Assembly: GCA_034696485.1 (NCBI GenBank)
Contig: JAQIWT010001025.1
Coordinates: 1 to 12,980, forward strand
Source of the DNA: Isohypsibius dastychi
Taxonomy: Eukaryota > Tardigrada > Eutardigrada > Parachela > Isohypsibiidae
Direction of reading: 5' to 3'
DNA length: 12,980 bases
A program made the translations under genes and the position numbers. Under the pieces are notes generated by a model. The model did not search any database. It was not told the DNA's origin and saw nothing but the letters and a program-made list of their open reading frames with translations. This document shows, one piece after another, positions 1 through 8,322 of the stretch. The first letter of the stretch is position 1. Every line of letters begins with the position of its first letter.

Positions 1-114
1 AAAGTAAGCTCGAAATGAAGCCTAAAGGCTTTTACCGCTAATAACCAGTCTCCAAGAAAATATATGTATATAGCGGTCACACTGAAGGTCAGTGTTAAAA
101 AGCCTCCGGAAAAC

Positions 115-300
115 TATAAAACTATAAAAGTGTTAAATGTTGCGTAATAACTCCTGATTTCGCAATATTGCAATATACCTCTGTGTATTCATCCTCGGGA
201 CTATAAAACAATAAAACAATGGAAGTATAAAACATAACGCAGTAACTCCTGATTGCGCAATCATCCATTCTGCATAGTCACTCGGAATGCACGATACAGG
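115..300. repeat. Imperfect tandem duplication, about 86-bp unit, two copies
   Basis: Two diverged copies lie head to tail, starting near 115 and 201. Both begin with CTATAAAAC and AT-rich sequence. Both then carry AACTCCTGATT, followed by TCGCAAT in one and GCGCAAT in the other (around 149-167 and 243-261), and end near CTCGG (about 194 and 283). The second copy has a small insertion. No coding signal is seen. The copies contain the palindromes GCAATATTGC and ATTGCGCAAT. It is probably an old local duplication or part of a degraded repeat. Confidence 0.6.
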
Positions 301-304
301 TCCC

Positions 305-452
305 ACCCGTGCTATTCGAACCAACCTTGCCCAGCCACCCAACCCATTTTGTTTCACCCAAACCAATTCGAGTCATGCTACCTGACCTGAGCCACCCAAC
401 TCAAGCCAACCAAATTCAGCATAACCAACCTAGCAAGGCCCAGCCAAATAAT
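305..452. repeat. C-rich degenerate simple repeat
   Basis: The plus strand is built from loose variants of CCCAGCC, CCACCCAAC and CCAACC. AGCCACCCAAC occurs twice (near 335 and 391). Overlapping reading frames here are rich in Pro, His and Gln because of this composition, so I do not read them as genes. Confidence 0.5.
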
Positions 453-1086
453 AAGATATTCTTTGTGTGGCTCTACATGGATGTAAAGGTCAGCGGCGGG
501 GGACGGCATTCTTCTGGAGGAAGATGACGGCTCACGACGCGCTCTCAACCTTTCCAGTTAACTTAGTTCCATGTTGTCACCTTTTTCCCTGTGCTTTCAC
601 AAAGAAAAAAAATATTCTGGTTTTTCTTACGTACAGTTTAGCTCTTTTTTCGGGCTTTAGCTAAAAACGACAACGTGCTGAAGGTAATAATAGACCCATG
701 ATATGAAGGGAGACAATGTATGCGCATCCCTGAGGATGCGGACATATCGGAAACGGTGTCCAAACACCTTTTTACTCTCTTGTTATCGAAACAATACATC
801 TTTTAAGTGTGCATTTGTGAAGTGATAATTTTATTCGGTTGTTAGCTAAGCTGGGAGAATTTTTCAAAGTAGCGTTGCGTAAACGCAACAGCGGCAACTA
901 ATGGGTGATTGAACAACCAGTACCGCATGTAATTTGATTAAGCATAAGAAAATCCTACCATACGTCGGTGAACTTATGGCCTACCTCAGGAAAACCCATT
1001 TCGAGATCCTACCAGTTAAGCCTTGCCGAGAGTTATGCCGAACCGATGAAGTAATTCGGCGAATCTCTTTTCCCTCGAACAACTTA
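453..1086. other. Gene-less stretch with two perfect small hairpins
   Basis: No coding region is supported. Two perfect inverted repeats stand out. CGCATCC-CTGA-GGATGCG at 723-740 has a 7-bp stem and 4-nt loop. GTTGCGT-AA-ACGCAAC at 874-889 has a 7-bp stem and 2-nt loop. No terminator, tRNA or known regulatory meaning can be assigned. Confidence 0.5.
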
Positions 1087-1102
1087 CCCCCCCCCCCCCC
1101 CC
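1087..1102. repeat. Poly-C homopolymer, 16 bases
   Basis: Sixteen consecutive C residues follow AACTTA and precede AACCAACC. Runs of this length are prone to slippage and to sequencing error. The complementary G run can stack into quadruplex-type structures. Confidence 0.95.
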
Positions 1103-1148
1103 AACCAACCTCAACTCTAAATCTGAATCCAAACCCGTTCAAAACATT

Positions 1149-1240
1149 GATGATATGAGGAATCGAACCCGGACCCACTACCTTCGTAGCGTGTTTAACA
1201 TAACAATATAGGCATTGCGCAAAACCAGGGGGGTATCATT
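1149..1240 (-). repeat. Degenerate tRNA-like sequence (tRNA relic or SINE head)
   Basis: Read on the minus strand, this 92-nt stretch has a B-box-like GGTTCGATTCC, the T-loop and internal Pol III promoter motif. Its ends, AATGATA and TATCATC, can pair at 6 of 7 positions like an acceptor stem. A central hairpin (CTAC-GAAG-GTAG plus a few more pairs) could be a long variable arm. Against a working tRNA, the T-stem pairs badly (CCGGG against CCTCA), no good A box is visible, and no anticodon arm can be fixed. A tRNA-derived SINE or decayed tRNA gene fits best. The 16-base poly-C run lies about 47 bp beyond its 3' end. Confidence 0.4.
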
Positions 1241-1620
1241 TTTTAGGACTATCACTCACATTTCAGACTATCATTTTTCGAAACGGGAATGCGGGATTTT
1301 CATTGGCTGCTGACACCCCGCACCAATGTGCGAGTTCGAAATGTGAGATGACAGCGAGGCGAGCTGTCACGAAAAGTGCAAAGAAACGTGCGACCACCTG
1401 AACACCAAATATGCGAGCCTTTTGCGTGGGGGTTTGTTTACAGCGTTGGGGGCTGACTTGTGATGCGTGATTGCAGTTGTGCGAGAACGCGCAATCTGAT
1501 TTCTGTTTCACCTAGAATCAAAACACGCATCTTGATTTTCTCGAAATATGCGTGATTTAAAATATGCGTGATTGTTTTCCCGGTCTTGCGCAAACTCTGT
1601 AATGAGTTTGCTTGTTAGCC
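1230..1620. repeat. Short-repeat and hairpin cluster, possible degraded mobile element
   Basis: No gene is supported. GACTATCA and TATCATTTTT elements recur at 1232-1282. TGACAGC and GCTGTCA face each other at 1349-1369. AAATATGCGTGATT is directly repeated at 1544-1557 and 1560-1573, and ATGCGTGATT also occurs near 1463. GCAAACTC-TGTAAT-GAGTTTGC forms a perfect 8-bp hairpin at 1590-1611. This density of small repeats fits a non-autonomous element or a dense regulatory patch, but no terminal repeats or target-site duplications were found. Confidence 0.3.
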
Positions 1621-2238
1621 TCATCGTAATGATATCGCTTTATATTAATTTTTGAGCTTTATTCGGATAAAACAGCTGAATAAACAAGAACAAATAATAA
1701 CTGGATAAGAAACTTGTCTTCATTCCTACATGCTCTCTTTTTCAAAGCTGCCCATTTCAAACAAGGCACTGACTTTTGCAGACAAAACTGCACAATTTAT
1801 ATTGCACAATAATTTTTTCTCTCCCGGCGATATACCATTTCACACTGCTGATTCTTTACCTAACTCTTATATTACAATTCGTATGACCATTGACCATAGA
1901 TCCATTCACAAATTTGCTACATTCAGATTCTGCAATGAGTAAGATTTCCATTTCAAGTTCTGAAGGTGAAAAAATTGTGAATTCTTTTCATAATGGTGGT
2001 TGGCTTCATCGGTGAGAGCATTAAGCAATGAGATCGTCAAAAAGATAATGACACGACGAGCTCACCGACGGAAGAACGATCCCACCAGTTGCAGACAGAA
2101 GTTGTGATCAGTTATCAGATCAATTACTAGTTCTGTGTCCAGGTCAGCCCGATTCTTATCAAAATTCAAGAATTATCTTGCCGCAACCTTCCGCTGCTTG
2201 GGTATGAAATGAATGGGACTGTCGACAATTTATTATAC
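1621..2238. other. Stretch with no supportable gene
   Basis: Both strands were read. Only short unconserved reading frames occur, with no paired splice sites, promoter or repeat I can defend. The minus strand just before 2243 has a strong donor-like GTAAGTATAA that belongs to the possible exon described next. Confidence 0.5.
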
Positions 2239-2242
2239 TTAC

Positions 2243-2706
2243 CCTAGCTCAAATGCCTTGCGATGTGGGAATTTTTTGTTCATAAAGAACAAAGCTGTCT
2301 TTGCTCCCATGATCCTCGGAATTGCCAGAAATGTCGATCGGCAGTGATCACTCTCCATTCGAAGTGTGCGTTGCGCCCGATAAGGTGTCACTGCCGCCCA
2401 TTTCAGTGACCCTCCATTGGTAAATTCTTGATTATTGTTCGTATCAATTATTATCTTTGAGGAGAGTTGCCTGGTTGAACGATCGCCCGCACCCTGAGGC
2501 AAGAAACCAGAGATATCGTGACTGAAACCTTTTGTGCATAGCTGGTTTATTATGGGAGGGGACCTGAAGCGGAGAGATGGGGGCCAATGGTCAAAATTAC
2601 ACAGGTCACGCGTGGCGCTGGGTTTAACCCTCCACTCGCTCTTTCCAAAGTCGAGCCTGTGCCCACTTTGTAAACAAATCAAAATGTTCTCTTCTTCCCT
2701 CCTCAT
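2243..2706 (-). CDS. Possible minus-strand coding exon, product unknown
   Basis: An open frame of about 155 codons runs on the minus strand and ends in a near-perfect donor (AGG then GTAAGTAT) at 2242. In the same reading direction, acceptor-like CCGCTTCAG and TTGCCTCAG sites lie inside it, so the true exon could start near 2569 or 2493 rather than at the Met near 2706. The translation is hydrophilic, with Lys, Arg and Asn rich parts, and I recognise no family. It overlaps the left arm of the 2507/2805 inverted repeat. It may belong to the minus-strand transcription unit that seems to start near 3629, or be a chance open frame. Confidence 0.25.
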
Positions 2707-2846
2707 TTCCCGTCATTCTTTCTGAATTTCGTTCTTCTTCGTTTATTACTTTCGGTTTATGAATCTGTCTTTCCTATCAATTCTCACGGATCATTATCAG
2801 AGAGAAACCAGCTATGCACATTAGGTTCCAGTCATGGTATCTTTGC
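2507..2846. repeat. Inverted repeat, about 42-bp arms, 256-bp spacer
   Basis: The left arm at 2507-2548 and right arm at 2805-2846 are reverse complements with about 6 mismatches. The inner 16 bp, TGTGCATAGCTGGTTT against its complement, are perfect. The outer parts match as GGTTTCAGTCACGATATC against GGTTCCAGTCATGGTATC. Similarity stops sharply at the inner edge. No flanking target-site duplication was seen, so a foldback or MITE-like element and a local inverted duplication both remain possible. Confidence 0.75.
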
Positions 2847-2882
2847 ACCGATTTTTTACTCAACACGAAGAATATGATGTAC

Positions 2883-3100
2883 CTGTAGAACTAGCTTTGT
2901 TGCAGCGGTCCCGTAGACAGCATAGTCCATCGCGAGCAAAGATGGTACATCATCGAATGGAGCGTGGCCTCTTGGGACTAGAACAGTAGTGGATGAGATA
3001 ACACTCCCGATAAGTGCCGTTGTCAGCAAACTCCATATGAACCATTTTAAATACATAAGCTTCAGCGAATTCGGCACTTTTTGTTTGTAGTTCATGTTAT
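2883..3100 (-). CDS. Possible minus-strand exon with a membrane segment
   Basis: This 218-nt open segment is bounded by plausible splice sites on the minus strand: acceptor ATTTGTTGCAG before 3100 and donor CTACAG-GTACAT at 2882. It would begin in phase 1 and end in phase 0. The translation has a basic stretch (NYKQKVPNS), then one strong hydrophobic segment (WFIWSLLTTALIGSVISS), a polar Pro/His loop, and YAVYGTAATKLVLQ. The layout faintly recalls the C-terminal membrane region of NRF-6-type acyltransferases, but key motifs of that family were not found in neighbouring frames, so I give no family. It may be an exon of the minus-strand unit starting near 3629, or a remnant. Confidence 0.3.
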
Positions 3101-3187
3101 CTGCAACAAATATGAGCCGTTTCAAGGTCTCTGGGGATGGTTACATTTTAACCTTGGCCAAGAGATACAGCGAGAAGTTTAAACGTG

Positions 3188-3229
3188 GTTGATGTGCTGT
3201 GGTGATGTTGATGATGTTGATGTGCTGTG
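3188..3229. repeat. GATGTT/GTGCTG short tandem repeat
   Basis: GTTGATGTGCTGTG occurs at 3188-3201 and 3216-3229, with GATGTT units between. This is a small low-complexity repeat in what would be intron of the putative minus-strand gene. Confidence 0.7.
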
Positions 3230-3510
3230 CAATGACACACCTAATAACAACAAATACAAACATGCTAGATAAAAGTAAATACAAAGAAGTTGATTTACAT
3301 ACACCAGCCTAGCTTGCTGACCCATTAGTTGTATCAGATTCGTTGACATTCCTTGTGAAGATTTCTGAAACATCACCGCAACTACTGCCTCGTGGCCTGC
3401 TGAAACGTGTTGGTTCATTATTCATACCTCAGTTGCTGCGATTTGCAGGTGGTGGTTGATCATTTTTGACAGCAAAATAACAAAACACGGTGCAGTTTGG
3501 ACTGTGCCCT

Positions 3511-3594
3511 TTATCGCCACAGCGAGTCAATCAAGAACCCGATTTGAAGAAGTACCAATAGTACAATCGATAAGAAGCGAACGGGAACCATCAT
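3511..3594 (-). CDS. Short ORF with signal-peptide or membrane-anchor character, possible first exon
   Basis: The frame starts with two Met codons at 3594 and encodes 27 residues. A basic N-terminus (MMVPVRF) is followed by a strongly hydrophobic core rich in Leu, Val and Ile, as in a signal peptide. It lies 35 nt downstream of a predicted initiator with a TATA box 33 bp further up, the same geometry as genes A and B. The frame meets a TAA at 3511-3513 with no good GT donor before it. It could therefore be the broken start of a decayed gene, a first exon with a poor donor, or a tiny secreted or membrane peptide. Coding-like pieces lie downstream on the same strand at 3431-3508 and 2883-3100. 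Confidence 0.35.
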   Translation of the reverse strand: MMVPVRFLSIVLLVLLQIGFLIDSLWR

Positions 3595-3628
3595 ACCCCT
3601 CAACTGTATAGATTCGCTAGAAGTCCGA

Positions 3629-3662
3629 TGAGGCTGTCAGTGGGGGGACAACAGTTTATATA
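3629..3662 (-). promoter_or_regulatory. Predicted minus-strand core promoter (TATA plus initiator)
   Basis: TATATAAA on the minus strand (plus 3655-3662) sits 33 bp upstream of a CTCATCG initiator-like site with its CA at 3630/3629. An ATG and a signal-peptide-like frame follow after 35 nt. The spacing matches the promoters of genes A and B in this window. Confidence 0.5.
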
Positions 3663-4284
3663 GAGAACTTTGTTGGGAAAGTCTCCTGTGATGTAAAACA
3701 TATGACTACCGAGTATGAAACAACAACTTTTGACAAACTGATGCACTGAAAGCTCGGTGATGTCCGGCGTCCTAATAGGATCAGAAAACTATTTGTCTCC
3801 CAGGAATGCTGCTGGTTGGTCCTCTGAAGGATAAAGTTACAGATATGCCAGCTCTTTCCTCAAAGAGGGTTAGCTACGTCATCAGCCTCGCCCGTTTATG
3901 ACACTGTCAGAATTCGAAGTTTGTGAGGTCCTGTGCGGAACTGGAGCACACTTTTTGCCGGTGTGCTCATTGTCGCCGTGGTGCCTGATAGGATTTCGGA
4001 CACATTCGGCTGAACCATTTTTAACAGCTAACTGCCCTTATCATTAACCTAATCCTCCATTTTACATTTCACTCTTTTGCTCACCGGTATTTCAAATTAT
4101 TTATCGTCAGAAGTGGTAGAGCAACAGGGAAGAGGAAGAAGCTAATAGAAGAAGTACCAACCGGAATATTTAGCAGCGGAAGATGCGGATCAAAATAATA
4201 CTCGTATGACAATAAACCGAGATTCCAGAGCAACTGACTGATTGTGATTCAAAAAACCAGCAAAAAAAACATAGAAGCAGTCGT
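3663..4284. other. Intergenic stretch, no gene seen
   Basis: This lies between the predicted minus-strand promoter near 3660 and the TATA-like site near 4285, so it would be a shared divergent upstream region. I see purine-rich low complexity near 4127-4157 and A-rich runs near 4250-4270, but no coding frame with splice or homology support. Confidence 0.5.
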
Positions 4285-4291
4285 TATATAT
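4285..4291 (+). promoter_or_regulatory. TATA-like element upstream of the Rost-like gene
   Basis: TATATAT lies about 360 bp before the start codon of the Rost-like gene. No convincing initiator lies 30-33 bp downstream, so the transcription start would be near 4315-4318 only by spacing. A leader intron is possible: donor ACAAG-GTAGGCC at 4486 and a pyrimidine-rich acceptor ending GAATGCTAG at 4646 would remove 161 nt and place the new exon six bases before the start codon. Confidence 0.35.
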
Positions 4292-4652
4292 CGCTGATTG
4301 TTCAGCGTTTTTGCTAAACGCGTAAAGTTAATCATTGCGTGCCTGCCTGTATCCCGGCGGAGCGAGCAGGTCAAATGCCGCATGCCCCATTCACTTCAGC
4401 TCAATTCTCTGCGGACGAGCTGCGAATTACTACTTCACTGCCTCACATTTAGCACAACTTTCAAGTTTGGCGAAAACAGAACAAGGTAGGCCATTGGTCA
4501 GAATAGAGGCGGATGCAGCCACCAAACTTAGCCTAGAGCGCAAAGTACTTTTCCTCGTGGAAAACATCTGTTCGGTAGCTGACCACAGGAAATATAATTA
4601 CATGTGCCGAATGAGATTTTCTTCAAAATTTGTTTCCGAATGCTAGTTACAA

Positions 4653-6038
4653 ATGCCCAAAAGTAGGATAAGACAAGGAAAGTGGTGGAACGATGAGCTA
4701 CAGTTGCGAAACTTGTGGTTCCATATTCCGGAACCTGGATTATTTACCAAGCCACAGGTTAGTCCCATTTACGTCTGGATGTACGTATGATAGATATTCA
4801 AATCCTAAGCATTTTAGTGGAGCCGAATTCCATTGCCAGTGTTTCGCACGTGGAAGATTATTTTGGCAGCTTATTTCATCTCGTGGCTAGCAGTGGACCT
4901 GCATCAGTTTCATAAAGACTTTCCATCATCACAACAAAACAAATGGCTGGTCTATCTCACACACTGGACTTATCTCATCTTTACAGCATACCTTGCCACA
5001 AGTGCAGTCAATGTCTGCATCTGCGCTCTTCGGACTCGATTCAGTGAGTCAACAGTTAAAGAAAGGAAAATTCAATAGCCTCAAGGCAGAATACTACCGC
5101 CACACGGTGTTGGTATCAATGCGGAGCCTTGGTAATGGTAACCATTTCTCTCCCTCCCCCACCCCCATGGGGACTTCTGAACTCACCTCCTAAGAGCGAC
5201 GTCGGGAGTTTTAGAAAGTTTACGTATGAGCTTGCGTAACCATGTCTTGCCCAGTCATCATGAGAAACTACTGGATTTCCAAAGGTCTATAGCATGTGTA
5301 TCTTCAATGTCATGTTATACCGTTGTTCTAAATAGTTCTCAAATTCAGTTCTGTTCAATGCAACAGAATCATAAAGACAACTGAAATTGCTAAGAGCATT
5401 ATTTACGTTGCTCAATGTGCTGCTCTACCATCTTGTAAGCAGGGGTACACTTGTCTTGTAACCAAATCTGTTATGCAGGGTTCAGTCACCACAAATGGAT
5501 TCTCAAACTGGAGTGGTTTCTCTGGAATGTTGGGGCCCCCTCGACCGCAGCAGTTGTCCTACTTTATTGGTCACTGCTTTGGCCAAGCAAATTTCGGCTC
5601 GAAGGAGGCTCTCCTACGGCAACAAGCGTTCATGTTCATCTGATCAACGGGATTATCGTCATCTTGGACCAATCCATTCACGCTATCCCCATCAGACTTT
5701 TGCACGTCTATCAACCCATAGCATACGGCACCGCCTACGTGGTCTTCACCGGTGTTTATTTCGCAGAAAATGGGACCGACCCGATTGGTAGAAAGGTCAT
5801 CTATGATTTTCTGGATTATCAGGATAATCGGGTTGCGGCCGTGCTGATCGATGTGGCGGTTGTGCTCGTGGTTATCCCGGTTATTTGGGTGCTATTCTGG
5901 TATCTGTTTAAACTGCGGCAGTATCTTTGGAGGAGATTGGACCCAGGAGCGGTTGAAAGAATGGATGAGCAGACTCAAACTGCAAGTGAAACTGAGAGTG
6001 GGAAGACTCAGATCGAGATTTTCACGATCGAAGAATAG
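4653..6038 (+). CDS. Protein rolling stone-like multipass membrane protein, three exons
   Basis: Exons are 4653-4757, 4818-5043 and 5479-6038. The introns are 60 bp (GTTAGT...TTTTAG, phase 0) and 435 bp (GTGAGT...ATGCAG, phase 1), and the product is 296 residues. It resembles the Rost family, plasma-membrane proteins whose Drosophila member takes part in myoblast fusion. An initial motif PEPGLFTKPQWSRIPLP precedes membrane segments near residues 49-66, 78-106, 121-145, 165-185, 191-206 and 229-254. The hallmark core lies in exon 3 (HLINGIIVILDQ, IPIRLLHVYQP, then a Tyr/Gly-rich segment and YDFLDY). The tail, residues 257-296, is cytosolic-looking and rich in Glu, Gln and Thr. The start was chosen because this frame alone joins exon 1 to exon 2 in phase; an ATG at 4693 opens a different frame that does not join. 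An N-glycosylation sequon (NGT, near 208) sits in a predicted loop. The family assignment is firm; a fusion role here is inference. Confidence 0.9.
5145..5174. repeat. C-rich tract in Rost-like intron 2
   Basis: CCCTCCCCCACCCCC near 5153-5167 gives several closely spaced G runs on the minus strand, a possible quadruplex or simply pyrimidine-rich intron sequence. The rest of the 435-bp intron holds nothing recognisable. Confidence 0.5.
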
Positions 6039-8246
6039 CGTATATTTCGGTGGAGTAAACGAATTTTTGTTTTGTTCACAATTATGTGTCTGTATGAAAC
6101 ATCCGCAGATTAACGGTAAACGAAACAGTCTTTGAGAATGCGGACCAAGAGTGGCATTTGCTTTCTAAAGAAATGCGGATGGTCAGACAGAGAGAGTATC
6201 GTTCAACTTGTTGATCTGACGTCATTTGTTTCTCGAATGCAATTTACGTTGACTGCGCAACATTCATTTGAATAGTCCGTTCATTACCAATACACAAGCG
6301 TTTTGAAGATTTCATCTTAAATTCTTGTTTATTTTTCTGTGATCAAAGCGCACGAATGCAAGTAGTGGTTTCAAAAACGAATCCAATGGACTTCAAACTG
6401 TTCTCTTCTTCGGAGTACCAAAATTGCATTGATATTGTGTCGCAAGTTTCAGTCTGTTCACCACAGATTGTTTACCGGGTTATACTTTTGGACATGTTCT
6501 TGGATTAACGCGAAGAAATTCATACTATTTATCCTCATGTTAGAAAAGGTGAGACAAAAATTCAAGCGTTTAGGGGCCTGAACTTCTGGTTTCCAGGGAA
6601 AGATTTAATCTACGGGTCGATATACTCTTAATTCCCATGCATGCATGCAGCGCAGCAAAGGTTTCGTTTTGAGGAGGCTCTGTTTGATTCCATCCCCCAC
6701 TTGGTCAGAATCTTCTGCTCCCATCTCAATCATTAAAAGTAGCCAAGCGTGCGCTTTGATAAAACGATGTTTAATTTGCACAAGAAATAAACGGTATGTA
6801 GCTGAGCATCGAACTTTCAACTCACCGCCATTTCTTATGCGATCCTCCGAGGACGGCTGAACTTGAACCCGTAGTTAGCTGTTGCGAAATGGAGCAGAAA
6901 TCTGGGGTTTATATGAGGTGGAATGCGGATGGTGCCAAGATCCGTGTACTTGTGACGTGACTTCCTTCTGATCTACTGGTAAATAATATTTTGAGTGGCA
7001 CCACGATGCTTTGACAGTGCTCATTTTCATTATGGCCGCTACGTCTCAATTGCATACATGAACGTCTCTGGAAACTTGAGGAGTGACTTCTACTTTGGAA
7101 TTATTCTGGCACTGCAACGCGGAAGCAGTTCAAGTTTTACTACCTGTCTGTCCAAGTTGAGATTGGCAGTCTGTAGGTCGCAAGGGCTGGTTCGCGGTTG
7201 GTTGGGACAAACGTTGATGAACAGTATCACAGCATGAGTGGGCTGTCCATGGAGTAACGGATTGGAAAATGGGTGGGTGGGTGGTTGAATGGGTGGTTTC
7301 ATATTCTTCGTGAAAACTTGGAATTTCACAACTTTTCCCAAGAAGATGAAGTCGCCGCGCGGTTGTTTAAAACATTGGGTCTTGAATCAGTCAAATGGGT
7401 CGACGCAAAAGAAATGATCATTTCAAGAAGATTCGATCCATAATTTGAGTACGTGATTGACGCGGTAGACGATTTTCCTTCATGGGGTTTCAAGCGAAAA
7501 AACCAAATTACATTTTTGTGAAAGTAGAGAACTTGCCCAAGAACCATTTTTCCATGAAAATCAGTTTTCAGCAGCACATCAACCCATCCACTCGCGGTGT
7601 TCCACGTGACTTTGCCCACTCACTGACCCACGCTCAGCCCACATACCTGCATTGCAAAACTGGCCATGGCTTGAACCTCCGTTCTCTGGGAAGGCGAAAA
7701 ATTCCAGTAAACAGGATCAGAAACGTTGAACTGCTGTAGCTACCTTTCGAATAAATGATTTACATTTCAATCCAAACAAAATAATAATGTTACGGTCAAA
7801 AAGTCAATATTAAACCGAGTGATCCACCGTTTCGTTTGAGAAATTAAACCAAATTCCCATTGGAATTGTGTTTTGATAAAACAAATATTCGCAAAAATTT
7901 TACGTCTTGAACTTTCTGTACCTCCGTCTGCAATGTATCTATCGATTATAATACATCATCTTGAAATCATGGTAGTTGTGTAGCTCCCCAAAACTAAGTT
8001 CTTCAAACGTCGGGTAAAATGTCTACTCGACCAACATGAGCCAGTCAGTGGTTCAGGTTTGAATAGAGCAATTCGGCACCTCACTTGTCGCTCAGTGTCA
8101 CCACGTGGACCATCTTAAATCGGTAAACATTTGTCACCATACTGTTGTGTACCTGTGCTACCACGAAAGCCTGCCAACAATCTAGATTTTTCGCTCAATC
8201 AAAAGTCACGTAATCGGCCTGAAAAGAACCAATTATTCGTCGCCCG
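6039..8246. other. 2.2-kb stretch with no supportable gene
   Basis: The Rost-like 3' untranslated region begins here, but no AATAAA is seen nearby. Frames of 70-98 codons occur on both strands with no family resemblance, no matched splice sites and no promoter. A frame across 7089-7500 reads like protein in pieces but is broken by about five stops, roughly what chance predicts. GGGTGGGTGGG plus a further GGG (7271-7293) is a candidate G-quadruplex. TCAGTG initiator-like words occur near 8046 and 8092 without TATA boxes. Confidence 0.5.
7271..7296 (+). repeat. GGGT simple repeat, quadruplex-prone
   Basis: GGG runs start at 7271, 7275, 7279 and 7291, separated by loops of 1, 1 and 9 bases. This meets the usual pattern for a G-quadruplex on the plus strand. 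Position relative to any gene is uninformative. Confidence 0.6.
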
Positions 8247-8279
8247 TATTTAATCCAAGGCCACCCAGGTTATTTTCCA
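8247..8279 (+). promoter_or_regulatory. Core promoter of gene A
   Basis: A TATTTAAT box at 8247-8254 lies about 32 bp upstream of a pyrimidine-flanked CA (TTCCATTCC, A at 8279) that fits an initiator. This leaves a 44-nt leader before the start codon at 8323. Paralogous gene B has the same geometry, and both genes carry TTTAAAATGGCT or a close variant at the start codon, which supports the call. Confidence 0.6.
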
Positions 8280-8322
8280 TTCCGAAACATTGCTCGCAAC
8301 CTTTCCAGTCTTTTAATTTAAA

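Noticed and set aside
309-527. Pro/His/Gln-rich open frame
   Set aside because: Composition is explained by the C-rich degenerate repeat beneath it.
1263-1511. 82-codon minus-strand open frame
   Set aside because: It runs through a hairpin- and repeat-rich stretch, with no splice, promoter or family support.
4335-4646. 103-codon plus-strand open frame upstream of the Rost-like gene
   Set aside because: It falls in the predicted leader and leader intron, has no family resemblance and is not in phase with a coding exon.
4693-4890. ATG at 4693 with a Cys-containing frame that looks like a zinc-finger start
   Set aside because: That frame crosses a clear GTTAGT donor and cannot be joined in phase to the Rost exon at 4818. 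The frame from 4653 joins correctly.
7089-7500. A plus-strand frame reading like protein in several pieces (for example around DEVAARLFKTLGL)
   Set aside because: It is interrupted by about five stops in 140 codons, close to random expectation. No splice sites bridge the stops and no family is recognised.
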